The translations under genes and the position numbers were made by a program. From the NCBI GenBank assembly GCA_003562075.1, contig PWWP01000065.1, forward strand, positions 1 through 40,912: DNA of 40,912 bases, given 5' to 3'. Within the stretch, counting starts at the first letter, position 1; each line of letters begins with the position of its first letter. Positions 17,373 through 24,896 of the stretch are shown here, in pieces. The stretch comes from Gemmatimonadota bacterium (GTDB lineage: Bacteria > Gemmatimonadota > Gemmatimonadetes > Longimicrobiales > Gaopeijiaceae). The notes beneath the pieces are model-generated. The model was not told the origin of the DNA and ran no database searches. It saw only the letters and a program-made list of their open reading frames with translations.

Positions 17373-18020
17373 ATGCCACAGTCCACCTCCTCACCGTCGG
17401 ACCGGCGGAAGCGACCTGACCCTTTGCCAATCCAGAGAACCCGGGAACATCGTGCACTGAGCCCCCAGGAGTTGGTCCTCTGGCTCCGATCCCACCAATC
17501 AGGGATGGCCGAGCGTTGGCTCCTGGAGATTCGATCCCGGGTCCAAGGCCTGGGAGAAGGAGAGAGCGAACTCCTTCGAGAGTTTGCCACCCTCATGACC
17601 TCCTTTCTCCCCGAGGGTCTGGATGTATACCGGGATCAGGCCATGCCCCTCTTCCACCAGGCCGCCGAGCTCTACGGCCACCTGGCCGCCGTTCGTGGAC
17701 TGGCGGCCGGAGAAGCGGTAGAAGAGGTGCAGCTCCTGCGGGAGGTCATTCTCCGGTACCTCTATCGTCATCCTCCGGCCAGCGGGCAGGGACTGGGTCT
17801 CCGGGAGCTTCTTCAGCTTTCCCGACTGGTGGATCACGCCGTCACCCACACGAGCATCGGCCATACGGACACCCTCTTCTTCAACCTCTTCCAGGGAAAC
17901 GGTGTTCCAGAAGGGCCCACCCCGGAGATCCTGAACGAGGTCAGAGATCAGCTTCAGGCGCTCCGGCAGGAGCTGGCTTCGCTCCAGTCCCTGGAAGACG
18001 TGGAGCCGGACCTCCAGTGA
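17373..18020 (+). CDS. RsbRD N-terminal-domain-like cytoplasmic protein
   Basis: A 215-residue all-helical soluble protein. After a basic disordered leader (1-30) comes LSPQELVLWLRSHQSGMAERWLLEI, then ELLREFATLMTSFL, EEVQLLREVILRYLY and LSRLVDHAVTHTSIGHTDTLFF. This succession of helices, with W..EI, a central charged region and the late LVDHA-like helix, resembles the RsbT co-antagonist RsbRD N-terminal domain (PF14361-like), a sensory or dimerisation helical bundle found in stressosome and kinase proteins. A short coiled-coil tail ends the protein (NEVRDQLQALRQELASLQ). The ATG follows GGGAGACC. It begins 38 bp after the NtrY-like kinase and ends 25 bp before the decarboxylase, so the three genes are probably one transcript. 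Family assignment is by pattern only. Confidence 0.75.
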   Translation: MPQSTSSPSDRRKRPDPLPIQRTREHRALSPQELVLWLRSHQSGMAERWLLEIRSRVQGLGEGESELLREFATLMTSFLPEGLDVYRDQAMPLFHQAAELYGHLAAVRGLAAGEAVEEVQLLREVILRYLYRHPPASGQGLGLRELLQLSRLVDHAVTHTSIGHTDTLFFNLFQGNGVPEGPTPEILNEVRDQLQALRQELASLQSLEDVEPDLQ

Positions 18021-18045
18021 AGGCGTCGACCGTGGGTCCCCAGGA

Positions 18046-19563
18046 GTGGTGAACCCAGCTGACGACCCCAGCGCCAGGGTCGAATCTGGAGAGGAGGGGG
18101 AAGAGATCCAGACGGATCCTTTTCCCCACGGCGCCGACATGCCTCCTGAAGAGTTCCGGCTCCAGGGCCATGAGGTGGTGGATTGGATAGCCGAGTACTT
18201 TCGCGCGGTGGAGGACACTCCCGTCCTGGCCCAGGTCCAGCCAGGCGAGATTCGAGAGGGGATTCCCGCTCGGGCACCGGAGAGAGGCGAACCCATGGGC
18301 GAAATCCTCCAGGGGTTTCGCACGTCCATCATGCCGGGGATCACCCACTGGAATCACCCCGGATTCCTGGCCTACTTCGGAATCTCCGGCTCGGGCCCCG
18401 GGGTCCTGGGGGAGATGCTCTCGGCCGCACTCAATGTGAACGCCATGCTCTGGCGGACGTCGCCGGCGGCGACGGAGCTGGAAGAGGTCGTGGCCGGGTG
18501 GGTTCGGGACCTACTGGGGCTTCCGGAAACCATGTTCGGAATCATCCAGGACACGGCGTCCAATTCCTCGCTGGTGGCGCTGGCGGCAGCCCGACACCGG
18601 GCCTATCCGCAGGTCAGGAAGGCCGGGCTGTTCGGCCTGCCCCCAGGGCGCATCTATGCCTCGGAGGAGGCCCACTCCTCCATCGAAAAAGCGGGGATAG
18701 CCCTGGGGCTGGGGCAGGAGGGTGTTCGACGGATCCCAGTGGATGGAGCGTTCCGCCTGGATGTAGGGGCGTTGGAGTCAGCCCTTCAGGAGGATCGATC
18801 CCAGGGCATCCGGCCCGTAGCGTTGGTCGCGACGCTGGGGACCACCTCCACCACGTCGTGCGATCCGGTGGAGGCCATGGCTCGAATTGCTTCGGAAACC
18901 GGGACGTGGCTCCACGTGGATGCAGCCTACGGTGGCGCGGGGGCCGTGCTTCCTGAGCTGCAGAGCTACTTCCGGGGCTGGGAGGCGGCTGACTCGGTGG
19001 TCTTCAATCCCCACAAGTGGCTCTTCACACCTGTGGACTGCTCCCTCCTCTTCACCCGGCACAGACAGCTTCTCCAGGATACGTTCTCCCTGGTTCCCGA
19101 ATACCTCCGAACGGAGGAAGCGGACCGGACCACCCAACTCATGGACTATGGTCTGGCGCTGGGCCGACGCTTCCGCGCCCTGAAGCTCTGGTTCGTCCTC
19201 CGCTACTTCGGTAGCGAAGGGATCCGGAGGAGAATCCGGCATCACATCGCCCTGGCGAACCACTTTGCCCGAAGGCTGGAGGAGGCTCCTCGGTGGAGGG
19301 TCATGGCGCCTGTTCCATTCTCCACCGTCGTGTTCCGCTTCGTCCCCGCAGGGCTGGAAGAGGTGGAGTTGGATCGATTGAACCAGGCGATTCTGGACGG
19401 GGTGAATGCTCGAGGCCGGGTCTTCCTCTCTCACACCAGTCTCGAGGGAAGGCTCTGTCTCCGGGTGGCCGTAGGGAATCTCCGGACCCATGCCGGGACA
19501 CTGGAGAACTGTTGGACCGACCTGCAAGAGGTAGCCCTGGGTCTCCTGGGGGAATGGGACTGA
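18046..19563 (+). CDS. PLP-dependent aromatic-L-amino-acid decarboxylase homologue
   Basis: Group II PLP decarboxylase family (AADC, tyrosine/tryptophan/histidine/glutamate decarboxylases). From EEFRLQGHEVVDWIAEYF onward the 505-residue protein follows AADC closely: PGITHWNHPGFLAYF, NAMLWRTSPAATELE, IQDTASNSSLVALAAAR, HVDAAYGGAG and NPHKWLFTPVDCS with the PLP lysine K324. The segment LGRRFRALKLWFVLRYFG is also typical. By hand alignment the catalytic-loop tyrosine of AADC (TDYR just before LGRRF) is replaced by Leu in TQLMDYGLALGRRF; if right, the reaction may differ from simple decarboxylation. The GTG start gives a 31-residue acidic leader; the ATG at 18139 matches family N-termini better. 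It is last in the kinase / RsbRD-like / decarboxylase group. Substrate not predictable. Confidence 0.9.
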   Translation: MVNPADDPSARVESGEEGEEIQTDPFPHGADMPPEEFRLQGHEVVDWIAEYFRAVEDTPVLAQVQPGEIREGIPARAPERGEPMGEILQGFRTSIMPGITHWNHPGFLAYFGISGSGPGVLGEMLSAALNVNAMLWRTSPAATELEEVVAGWVRDLLGLPETMFGIIQDTASNSSLVALAAARHRAYPQVRKAGLFGLPPGRIYASEEAHSSIEKAGIALGLGQEGVRRIPVDGAFRLDVGALESALQEDRSQGIRPVALVATLGTTSTTSCDPVEAMARIASETGTWLHVDAAYGGAGAVLPELQSYFRGWEAADSVVFNPHKWLFTPVDCSLLFTRHRQLLQDTFSLVPEYLRTEEADRTTQLMDYGLALGRRFRALKLWFVLRYFGSEGIRRRIRHHIALANHFARRLEEAPRWRVMAPVPFSTVVFRFVPAGLEEVELDRLNQAILDGVNARGRVFLSHTSLEGRLCLRVAVGNLRTHAGTLENCWTDLQEVALGLLGEWD

Positions 19564-19632
19564 AAGGCCGTTGAACAGGTACCGGGCTCGCCGCTGGTGA
19601 CACCAGAGGTGCCCGGAGACGGGGTGCAGGTC
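19563..19632. repeat. Left-terminus-like copy of the palindromic repeat family
   Basis: Immediately overlapping the decarboxylase stop, AAAGGCCGTTGAACAGG (19563-19579) matches the outer end of the element at 19676 (AGAAGGCTGTTGAAGAACAGG). It is followed by a small hairpin GGTGaCACC and by GGAGACGGGGTGCAGG (19615-19630), a 16-mer identical to 6817-6832. No matching right terminus is visible before the full element begins 46 bp later, so this is either a degraded copy or a separate insertion next to it. Confidence 0.45.
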
Positions 19633-19675
19633 CGTGTCTTGCGCAGCAGCATCTGTCGGGCCAGGCTGACTCTCT

Positions 19676-19954
19676 AGAAGGCTGTTGAAGAACAGGAGCG
19701 ACCGCCGCGTCGGGGTCTTGCGGCCCTGGACAAGGCGGATCCTTGAAGGCGATGCCGCAGTGCATCGGCAAAGGGCTCCAACGACGATCCAGGGCCGCAA
19801 CCCCTCGAAGCCCTTCGGGTTGGGGCGGCAGGACGTCGCCTCCGGCGTTGGCTCGCCTGGACGTAGCTTGTCCGCTATGCCTGCGGCGAGCCGCCTTGGA
19901 TCCAGCGGCCTGGCGCTCCCAACGGCGGTCGCTCCTGTTCTTCAACAGCCTTCT
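19676..19954. mobile_element. MITE-like element with perfect 32-bp terminal inverted repeats
   Basis: A 279-bp non-coding unit bounded by arms at 19676-19707 and 19923-19954 that are perfect reverse complements over 32 bp (left arm begins AGAAGGCTGTTGAAGAACAG). The 215-bp core has more self-complementary blocks: TTGCGGCCCTGGA near 19719 against TCCAGGGCCGCAA near 19791, and AACCC/GGGTT around CTCGAAGCCCTTC. The core has no open frame with ribosome binding site and conserved motif. Its right half is homologous to 6885-6990, and its ends match shorter palindromes at 19563 and 36778-36840. The full 452-bp gap 19564-20015 between decarboxylase and amidase is filled by this element, the 19563 copy and about 60 bp of amidase leader. 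A transposase-dependent miniature element or a large REP/BIME-like palindrome are the main options. Confidence 0.75.
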
Positions 19955-20015
19955 GATCCTCGGGAGTGGATAGAGTCGTCCCTTTCGCATCCCTCACCTC
20001 TTTCTTCCAGTCGCC

Positions 20016-21752
20016 ATGAGCTCCAGTTCCCCTCCGTCACACCCCGCGCCGCCAGCCTCGTCTTCCGTCGGGGAGCTGGATCGTCGGCATTTTCTCGCCA
20101 CCCTCTCGGCCCTTGGGGTCGGCGGAGGACTCTTCCCAGGGATCTTGTGGGCTCAGGCGGCTCAAGAGCCTGAGATCACGGAAGAGACGATCCAGGCTGC
20201 CGAAGGGCTGGCAGGACTCTCCTTCTCTCCGCAGCAGCGGACCATGATGTTGGAGAACCTGCGGAACAACCGGGGAGCCTACCGGCGGATGCGGGAGGAG
20301 GAACTCAGCTACGATGTTCCGCCTGCCCTCCATTTCGATCCTCTTCCGCCTGGGGCGACGATCCCTTCCGGACCTTCCCTCATGCGTCCCTCCAGGCCCC
20401 GGGATCTTCCTGATCCTGACGACCCGGTGGAGGTGGCATATGCTTCCCTGACGGAGCTGGGCGCCCTCCTCCGCAGCGGTCGGCTCAGCTCGGAGCGTCT
20501 GACCCGGCTCTACCTGGACCGACTCCGTCGCTTTGGGGATGACCTGGAGTGCGTAGTGACCCTTACCGAAGACTTGGCACTGGAACAGGCCCAGCGGGCG
20601 GACCGGGAGCTGGCGGCTGGGTTGGTCCGGGGCCCCCTTCACGGGATCCCCTGGGGGGCCAAGGATCTCCTTGCGACCCGGGGTTATCCTACCACATGGG
20701 GAGCTGCGCCCTACCAAGACCAGGCATTGGAGCATGACGCCACGGTGGTCCGGCGACTGGACGAGGCCGGCGCTGTGCTGGTGGCCAAGTTGACGCTGGG
20801 TGCCCTGGCCATGGGTGACGTGTGGTTCGGAGGGCAGACCCGGAGCCCGTGGGATCTGGAGAGGGGGTCCAGTGGCTCGTCAGCTGGGTCGGCTGCAGCG
20901 GTTGTGTCCGGGCTGGTGGGCTTTGCCATCGGGAGTGAGACCCTTGGCTCCATCATCTCGCCGGCTGTGCGCTGCGGGGCCACCGGACTCCGGCCTACCT
21001 TCGGACGGGTAAGCCGAGCTGGAGCCATGCCCCTCTCCTGGAGCATGGACAAGCTGGGCCCCCTCTGCCGTCATGCGGAGGACTGCGCCCTGGTCCTGGA
21101 TGGGATCCAGGGGCCCGACAACCTGGACCGGACCGTTCGCCAGGTTCCCTTCCGATGGGATGGCGAGGCAGGACTGGATGGAATAAGGGTTGGTCGCCTG
21201 ACGGGAGCGTTCGACGCGGACGGTCCGACAGGGGACCTGGATCGGGCGGTGTTGGAGGTTCTGGAGGGTCTCGGTGCCGAGCTGGTGGAGGTGGGGCTCC
21301 CCGACGATCTGCCCCTTGGGGCCCTTCGGATCATCCTGAACGCCGAAGCTGCCGCCTCTTTCGACAGTCTGACGCGTAGCGGCCGGGATGCTCTGATGGT
21401 TCGGCAGGAGGAGGGAAGTTGGCCCAACCTCTTCCGCTCGGCCCGGATGATTCCGGCCGTGGAATACCTGCAGGCCAATCGCCTCAGGACGATTCTCCTG
21501 GGGCGACTCGAGCAGGCGTGGGCGGGGGTGGATGTACTGGTGGCCCCCCCATTTGCCGGCTCTCTCCTCCTGGCTACCAACCTGAGTGGACACCCAGCGG
21601 TGGTGGCCCGCCACGGTTTCGAGGACTCCCGAAACCCTGGAGCCATCACCTTCGTAGGGGGACTCTGGAAGGATGGGGAGGCGCTGGCCGTGGCCCATGC
21701 GTTCCAGCGGGCCACCAGCCATCATCTGGAGCGCCCGACCCGTTTCAGCTGA
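20016..21752 (+). CDS. Tat-exported amidase-signature family hydrolase
   Basis: A 578-residue enzyme of the amidase-signature family, related to GatA, FAAH and aryl-acylamidases. Residues 1-50 hold a Tat-like signal: a polar leader, D22-RR-HFLATL twin arginines, a hydrophobic stretch and AQAAQ, so export of a folded enzyme is likely. The amidase domain starts near 140. Catalytic residues seen are K216 (PWGAKDLL), the cis-Ser at S288/S289 (SGSSAGSAAAVVSG) and the nucleophile S312 in GSETLGSI; families usually read GSDTGGSI, so two nearby positions differ (E for D and L for G). Later blocks CGATGLRPTFGRVSR and MDKLGPLCR are typical. No gat genes adjoin, arguing against a GatA role. Substrate unknown; an exported amide or ester hydrolase is the safest description. 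Confidence 0.88.
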   Translation: MSSSSPPSHPAPPASSSVGELDRRHFLATLSALGVGGGLFPGILWAQAAQEPEITEETIQAAEGLAGLSFSPQQRTMMLENLRNNRGAYRRMREEELSYDVPPALHFDPLPPGATIPSGPSLMRPSRPRDLPDPDDPVEVAYASLTELGALLRSGRLSSERLTRLYLDRLRRFGDDLECVVTLTEDLALEQAQRADRELAAGLVRGPLHGIPWGAKDLLATRGYPTTWGAAPYQDQALEHDATVVRRLDEAGAVLVAKLTLGALAMGDVWFGGQTRSPWDLERGSSGSSAGSAAAVVSGLVGFAIGSETLGSIISPAVRCGATGLRPTFGRVSRAGAMPLSWSMDKLGPLCRHAEDCALVLDGIQGPDNLDRTVRQVPFRWDGEAGLDGIRVGRLTGAFDADGPTGDLDRAVLEVLEGLGAELVEVGLPDDLPLGALRIILNAEAAASFDSLTRSGRDALMVRQEEGSWPNLFRSARMIPAVEYLQANRLRTILLGRLEQAWAGVDVLVAPPFAGSLLLATNLSGHPAVVARHGFEDSRNPGAITFVGGLWKDGEALAVAHAFQRATSHHLERPTRFS

Positions 21753-22155
21753 CGGGATCCTTCGTGTTCTCCGTGTGTAGGGAGCGCAGTTCCACCTCCC
21801 CAGGTGTCCTGCCAGGCAGGCCTCCTACGGTGTGATCCGTCGACACGGCTCCACCGACTGAAGGCCAAGCCCCGGTGGTGCTTTCGTGCTTTGTTCAGCA
21901 CCTCAGACCACTGTCGGGCGCCGGGTCCATTTTCCGGATCCCCTACCTGCGCCGGATATTTTCCAGCTCCGGATCGAAAGGCGTCACAAATCGTTTAACG
22001 CTCGAGTCTCCGAGAGCCTCTCTTCTGTTGAGGCGGTCGGAGTCGACGGCACCCGAGTTGCGCTGAACGACCCGGCCTCTTTGCCATTAAGGACCTTGAA
22101 CCTGGAGTCCGTTGACGTGCTGAAGGAAAATCCCACCCGTGGACAGAGCGGCAGG
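21753..22155. other. 403-bp leader region upstream of the TolC-like gene
   Basis: No gene is called here. A perfect palindrome CCTGCC-A-GGCAGG sits at 21808-21820 and could end the amidase transcript. The TolC reading frame stays open upstream for 90 codons (to 21886), but the added residues are basic, non-repetitive and lack a ribosome binding site, while a textbook signal peptide begins at 22156. TTGACG occurs at 22112-22117, but no good -10 box lies 16-18 bp downstream, so I do not call a promoter. Confidence 0.5.
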
Positions 22156-23661
22156 ATGAAGGCTGTACTTCTCCTGGCGATGGCCCCTCTCCTCCTTCCC
22201 GGTCTTGCGGAAGCCCAGGAGGTCGGCTCCAGCGAGCTTCGGACGAACAATGCCCTCTCGCTGGAAGAAGCTCTTCGCCTGGCCCACGAGTACAACCCTG
22301 ACTACCGCATCCAGGAGTCCCAGCTGGATGCGGAACAATGGCGTCAGCGAGAGGCCTGGGGAGACCTGATACCCTCGGCCAACGCCTCCACCTCCTTCGG
22401 CTACACGGCCTCGGGGGAACGGCGGTTCCAGTCGGTCCAGTTGGGCACCGAGCCGGCCATCTATTCCTCCAACTACAATCTGGGGCTTTCCATGAGCCTT
22501 ACGGGCCAGACCCTGCTCCGGCCCTCGGTGGTTCGGGATCAGAATCAGGCTACCCGGGCTCAGGTGGAGGGCGCTTCGGCGGGGTTGGTGGACCAGGTCA
22601 CCCAGGCCTACCTGTCGGCCCTCCAGGCAGACGAGGAGCTCAGCCAGGCTCGCACGGAACTGGAGCGGACCCGTTCCTACGTCCGACAAGCGGAAGCCCA
22701 GGTGGAGGTGGGCGCAGGTACCCCCCTGGACATCCGCCGGGCCGAGCTCCAGGAGGGGCAGGCGGAGGTCCAGGTCCTCCAGGCGGAGAATTCGGTTGCC
22801 ACCACTCGACTCATTCTGGGTCGGGTCGTGGGGGTCGATGTGCGGGAAGACGTGGAGCTCACCACCGCCTTTGACCTGTTCGACCCGGACCTGGAACTGG
22901 GGGATCTCCTGAATCTGGCCATGGACCAAAACCCGGTTCTGCGAGCTTCCCGGAGCCAGCAGTCGGCAGCCGAGACCCAGACCCGTATGGCTCGGACCCA
23001 GTACCTCCCGTCACTGTCGCTGTCGGCGAGTTGGACCGGGTCGGTCTTCGAACCGGCGGATCTGAATCCCCTCTTCCAGGAACGATTCTCCCAGCTTTCC
23101 AGCCAGTACGACTCGTGCCGGGAGGACAACCGGATCCGGGAGCTCCTGGGGGACCCGCCCCGGGATTGCAGCCAGTTCGACATCACCCAGCCCGGGGTGG
23201 AGGTGGGGGTTCGAGAACAGATCAGAGATCGGAATCAGGGGTTCCCCTTCGATTACCGGGCGCAGCCCCTTTCCCTCTCCCTCCAAGTGTCGATCCCGGT
23301 CTTCACAGGCTTCTCGCGCCAACTCCAGGTGGAGCAGGCCCGGGTCTCGGAGAGGAATGCCCGGCAACAGGTCCGTTCCGAGGAACTCCGCCTCCGGTCA
23401 GAAGTGGAAGGAGCCGTCCGGTCCGTTCGGACCGCCTTCCGGACCGTAACTCTGCAGGCCCGTATTCGTGAGACGGCAGCTGAGGAGCTTCGCCTGGCAC
23501 AGGAACGCTTCCGGCTCGGGCTGGCTTCCTCCATCGAGGTGGTGGATGCCCAGGCCAATCTCTCGCAGGCCGAGCGGGATGAGATCTCGGCCATCTACAG
23601 CTTTCACCAGTCCTTTGCCGGGCTGGAGGCGCTGGTGGGACAGTCGCTTCGGAATCAGTGA
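22156..23661 (+). CDS. TolC-family outer-membrane efflux channel
   Basis: A 501-residue outer-membrane channel protein. The start at 22156 gives a Sec signal peptide (MKAVLLLAMAPLLLPGLAEA, cleavage near residue 20). Two OEP-type repeats follow, each with long amphipathic helices: first ALSLEEALRLAHEYNPDYRIQESQL to about residue 245, second DLLNLAMDQNPVLRASRSQQ to the end. The strands and turns rich in Gly/Ser/Tyr (ASTSFGYTASGE; SLSLSASWTGSV) would form the beta-barrel. The second half contains LRLAQERFRLGLASSIEVVDAQANLSQAE, the typical TolC equatorial helix motif. It is first in a rightward operon with a lipoprotein adaptor and two RND pumps, so it should be the exit duct of that tripartite pump. 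Confidence 0.93.
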   Translation: MKAVLLLAMAPLLLPGLAEAQEVGSSELRTNNALSLEEALRLAHEYNPDYRIQESQLDAEQWRQREAWGDLIPSANASTSFGYTASGERRFQSVQLGTEPAIYSSNYNLGLSMSLTGQTLLRPSVVRDQNQATRAQVEGASAGLVDQVTQAYLSALQADEELSQARTELERTRSYVRQAEAQVEVGAGTPLDIRRAELQEGQAEVQVLQAENSVATTRLILGRVVGVDVREDVELTTAFDLFDPDLELGDLLNLAMDQNPVLRASRSQQSAAETQTRMARTQYLPSLSLSASWTGSVFEPADLNPLFQERFSQLSSQYDSCREDNRIRELLGDPPRDCSQFDITQPGVEVGVREQIRDRNQGFPFDYRAQPLSLSLQVSIPVFTGFSRQLQVEQARVSERNARQQVRSEELRLRSEVEGAVRSVRTAFRTVTLQARIRETAAEELRLAQERFRLGLASSIEVVDAQANLSQAERDEISAIYSFHQSFAGLEALVGQSLRNQ

Positions 23662-23712
23662 GCGCGTGGGGAGAGGCAAGAGTCCTGTCCCCACCTGATT
23701 TGATAGATCGCT

Positions 23713-23730
23713 GCCTGCCCTCTGGCAGGC
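23713..23730. promoter_or_regulatory. Small hairpin before the adaptor gene
   Basis: GCCTGCC (23713-23719) and GGCAGGC (23724-23730) form a perfect 7-bp stem with a CTCT loop in the 86-bp gap between the TolC-like gene and the adaptor start. It ends 17 bp before the adaptor ATG and leaves the ribosome binding site (ACAGGAAAGATC) free. It may stabilise or partly attenuate the message; there is no U-tract. Confidence 0.4.
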
Positions 23731-23747
23731 TCGGAACAGGAAAGATC

Positions 23748-24896
23748 ATGGCAGAACTGCAGGGATACAGGGTTGGGTCGGTGCGGTCGTGGCGGGGATC
23801 TGTCCTCATGGCCCTTCTGGCCATGGCCGCGGGTCTCCTGGCCGGGTGCAGCTCCGATGACGATGGACGAGCCCAGATGGCCCAGGCTGCCGACGGTCCG
23901 CCCAGGGGCGGGGGAGCCGAGCGGGCCATTCCCGTTTCGGCCCGCATCGCCGTCCAGGAAGAACTCCAGGTGACGCTGCGGGGATCCACCAACCTGAGGG
24001 CCCGTGAAACGGTGGATGTGATTCCCAAGGAGTCGGGAATCGTGGCCTCCATCCCTGTGGAGGAAGGGGACCGGGTTGCCGAGGGAGATGTTCTGGCTCA
24101 GCTGGATGACGAGGAGTGGCGTCTCCAGGCAACCCAGGCCCAGGCCCGGGCCCAGGCCACCAGCGATCAGGTCACCCGAGCCCGTGCCCTGGCTGACCTG
24201 GATCTCATCTCCGAACAGGAGGTGGGCAACCTGGTGTCCGACTCGGCAGTGGCGGCTTCGGACCTCGAGCTAGCCGAGCTCCGTGTGCGAAATGCCGCCA
24301 TCCGCACTCCCATCTCTGGAGTGGTCACCCATCGGTATATCGAGCGAGGGAGTCAGATCACAACCGCCAACCCTGCTTTCACCGTGGCCGATGTGGATCG
24401 CCTGGAGGCCCGAGTTGCCGTGCCGGAGCGCCAGGCATCGGCGATCCAGGTGGGGCAGGCCGCCAGACTCATGTTCCAGGAGGGGGCTGACCCCATTGCC
24501 ACCGGCACCGTCGAGAGGATTCGTCCGGTGGTGGATGCCGAGAGCGGAACCGTCCAGGTCACCATCACCGTGTCCGCTCGGGAGGACTCCCGTCTCCGGC
24601 CGGGACAGTTCGTGAATGTGGACATCGTGACCGAGACCCTGGCCGAACGGATCACCCTGCCCCGCACGGCCGTGTTGGTGGATGGTGCCGTTCCCCGAGT
24701 CTTTGTGATCCAGGATGGCCAGGCAGTGGAGCGGGAGGTCTCGTTGGGTTATGCCCGAGGGGATCGGGTGGAAGTTGCCACTGGGTTGGCGGCCGGCGAC
24801 ACCGTAGTCGTCATCGGTCAAGACAACCTCCGTCCCGGTGTCCCCGTCCGCCTCATGGAACTGGATGGCCAGCCGGTGGAGGGACAGGGCCAGTGA
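23748..24896 (+). CDS. RND efflux periplasmic adaptor lipoprotein
   Basis: A 382-residue membrane fusion protein. The ATG at 23748 is preceded by AACAGGAAAGATC and gives a lipoprotein signal with lipobox LLAGC (C34, followed by SSDDDG). The mature part has the lipoyl half-motif (IPVEEGDRVAEGDVLAQLDDEEWRLQ), a short alpha-hairpin (ATQAQARAQATSDQVTRARAL), the second half (AAIRTPISGVVTHRYIERGSQI), the beta-barrel (ARLMFQEGADPIATGTVERIRPVVD) and a membrane-proximal domain (PRTAVLVDGAVPRVFVI). The hairpin is short, as in AcrA-type adaptors. The stop overlaps the first RND pump start by 4 bp (GTGA), so the two are translationally coupled. Confidence 0.94.
   Translation: MAELQGYRVGSVRSWRGSVLMALLAMAAGLLAGCSSDDDGRAQMAQAADGPPRGGGAERAIPVSARIAVQEELQVTLRGSTNLRARETVDVIPKESGIVASIPVEEGDRVAEGDVLAQLDDEEWRLQATQAQARAQATSDQVTRARALADLDLISEQEVGNLVSDSAVAASDLELAELRVRNAAIRTPISGVVTHRYIERGSQITTANPAFTVADVDRLEARVAVPERQASAIQVGQAARLMFQEGADPIATGTVERIRPVVDAESGTVQVTITVSAREDSRLRPGQFVNVDIVTETLAERITLPRTAVLVDGAVPRVFVIQDGQAVEREVSLGYARGDRVEVATGLAAGDTVVVIGQDNLRPGVPVRLMELDGQPVEGQGQ

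Noticed and set aside
19301-19990. 229-codon leftward frame over the repeat region and the decarboxylase 3' end
   Set aside because: It spans the MITE-like element and is antisense to the decarboxylase; no motif.
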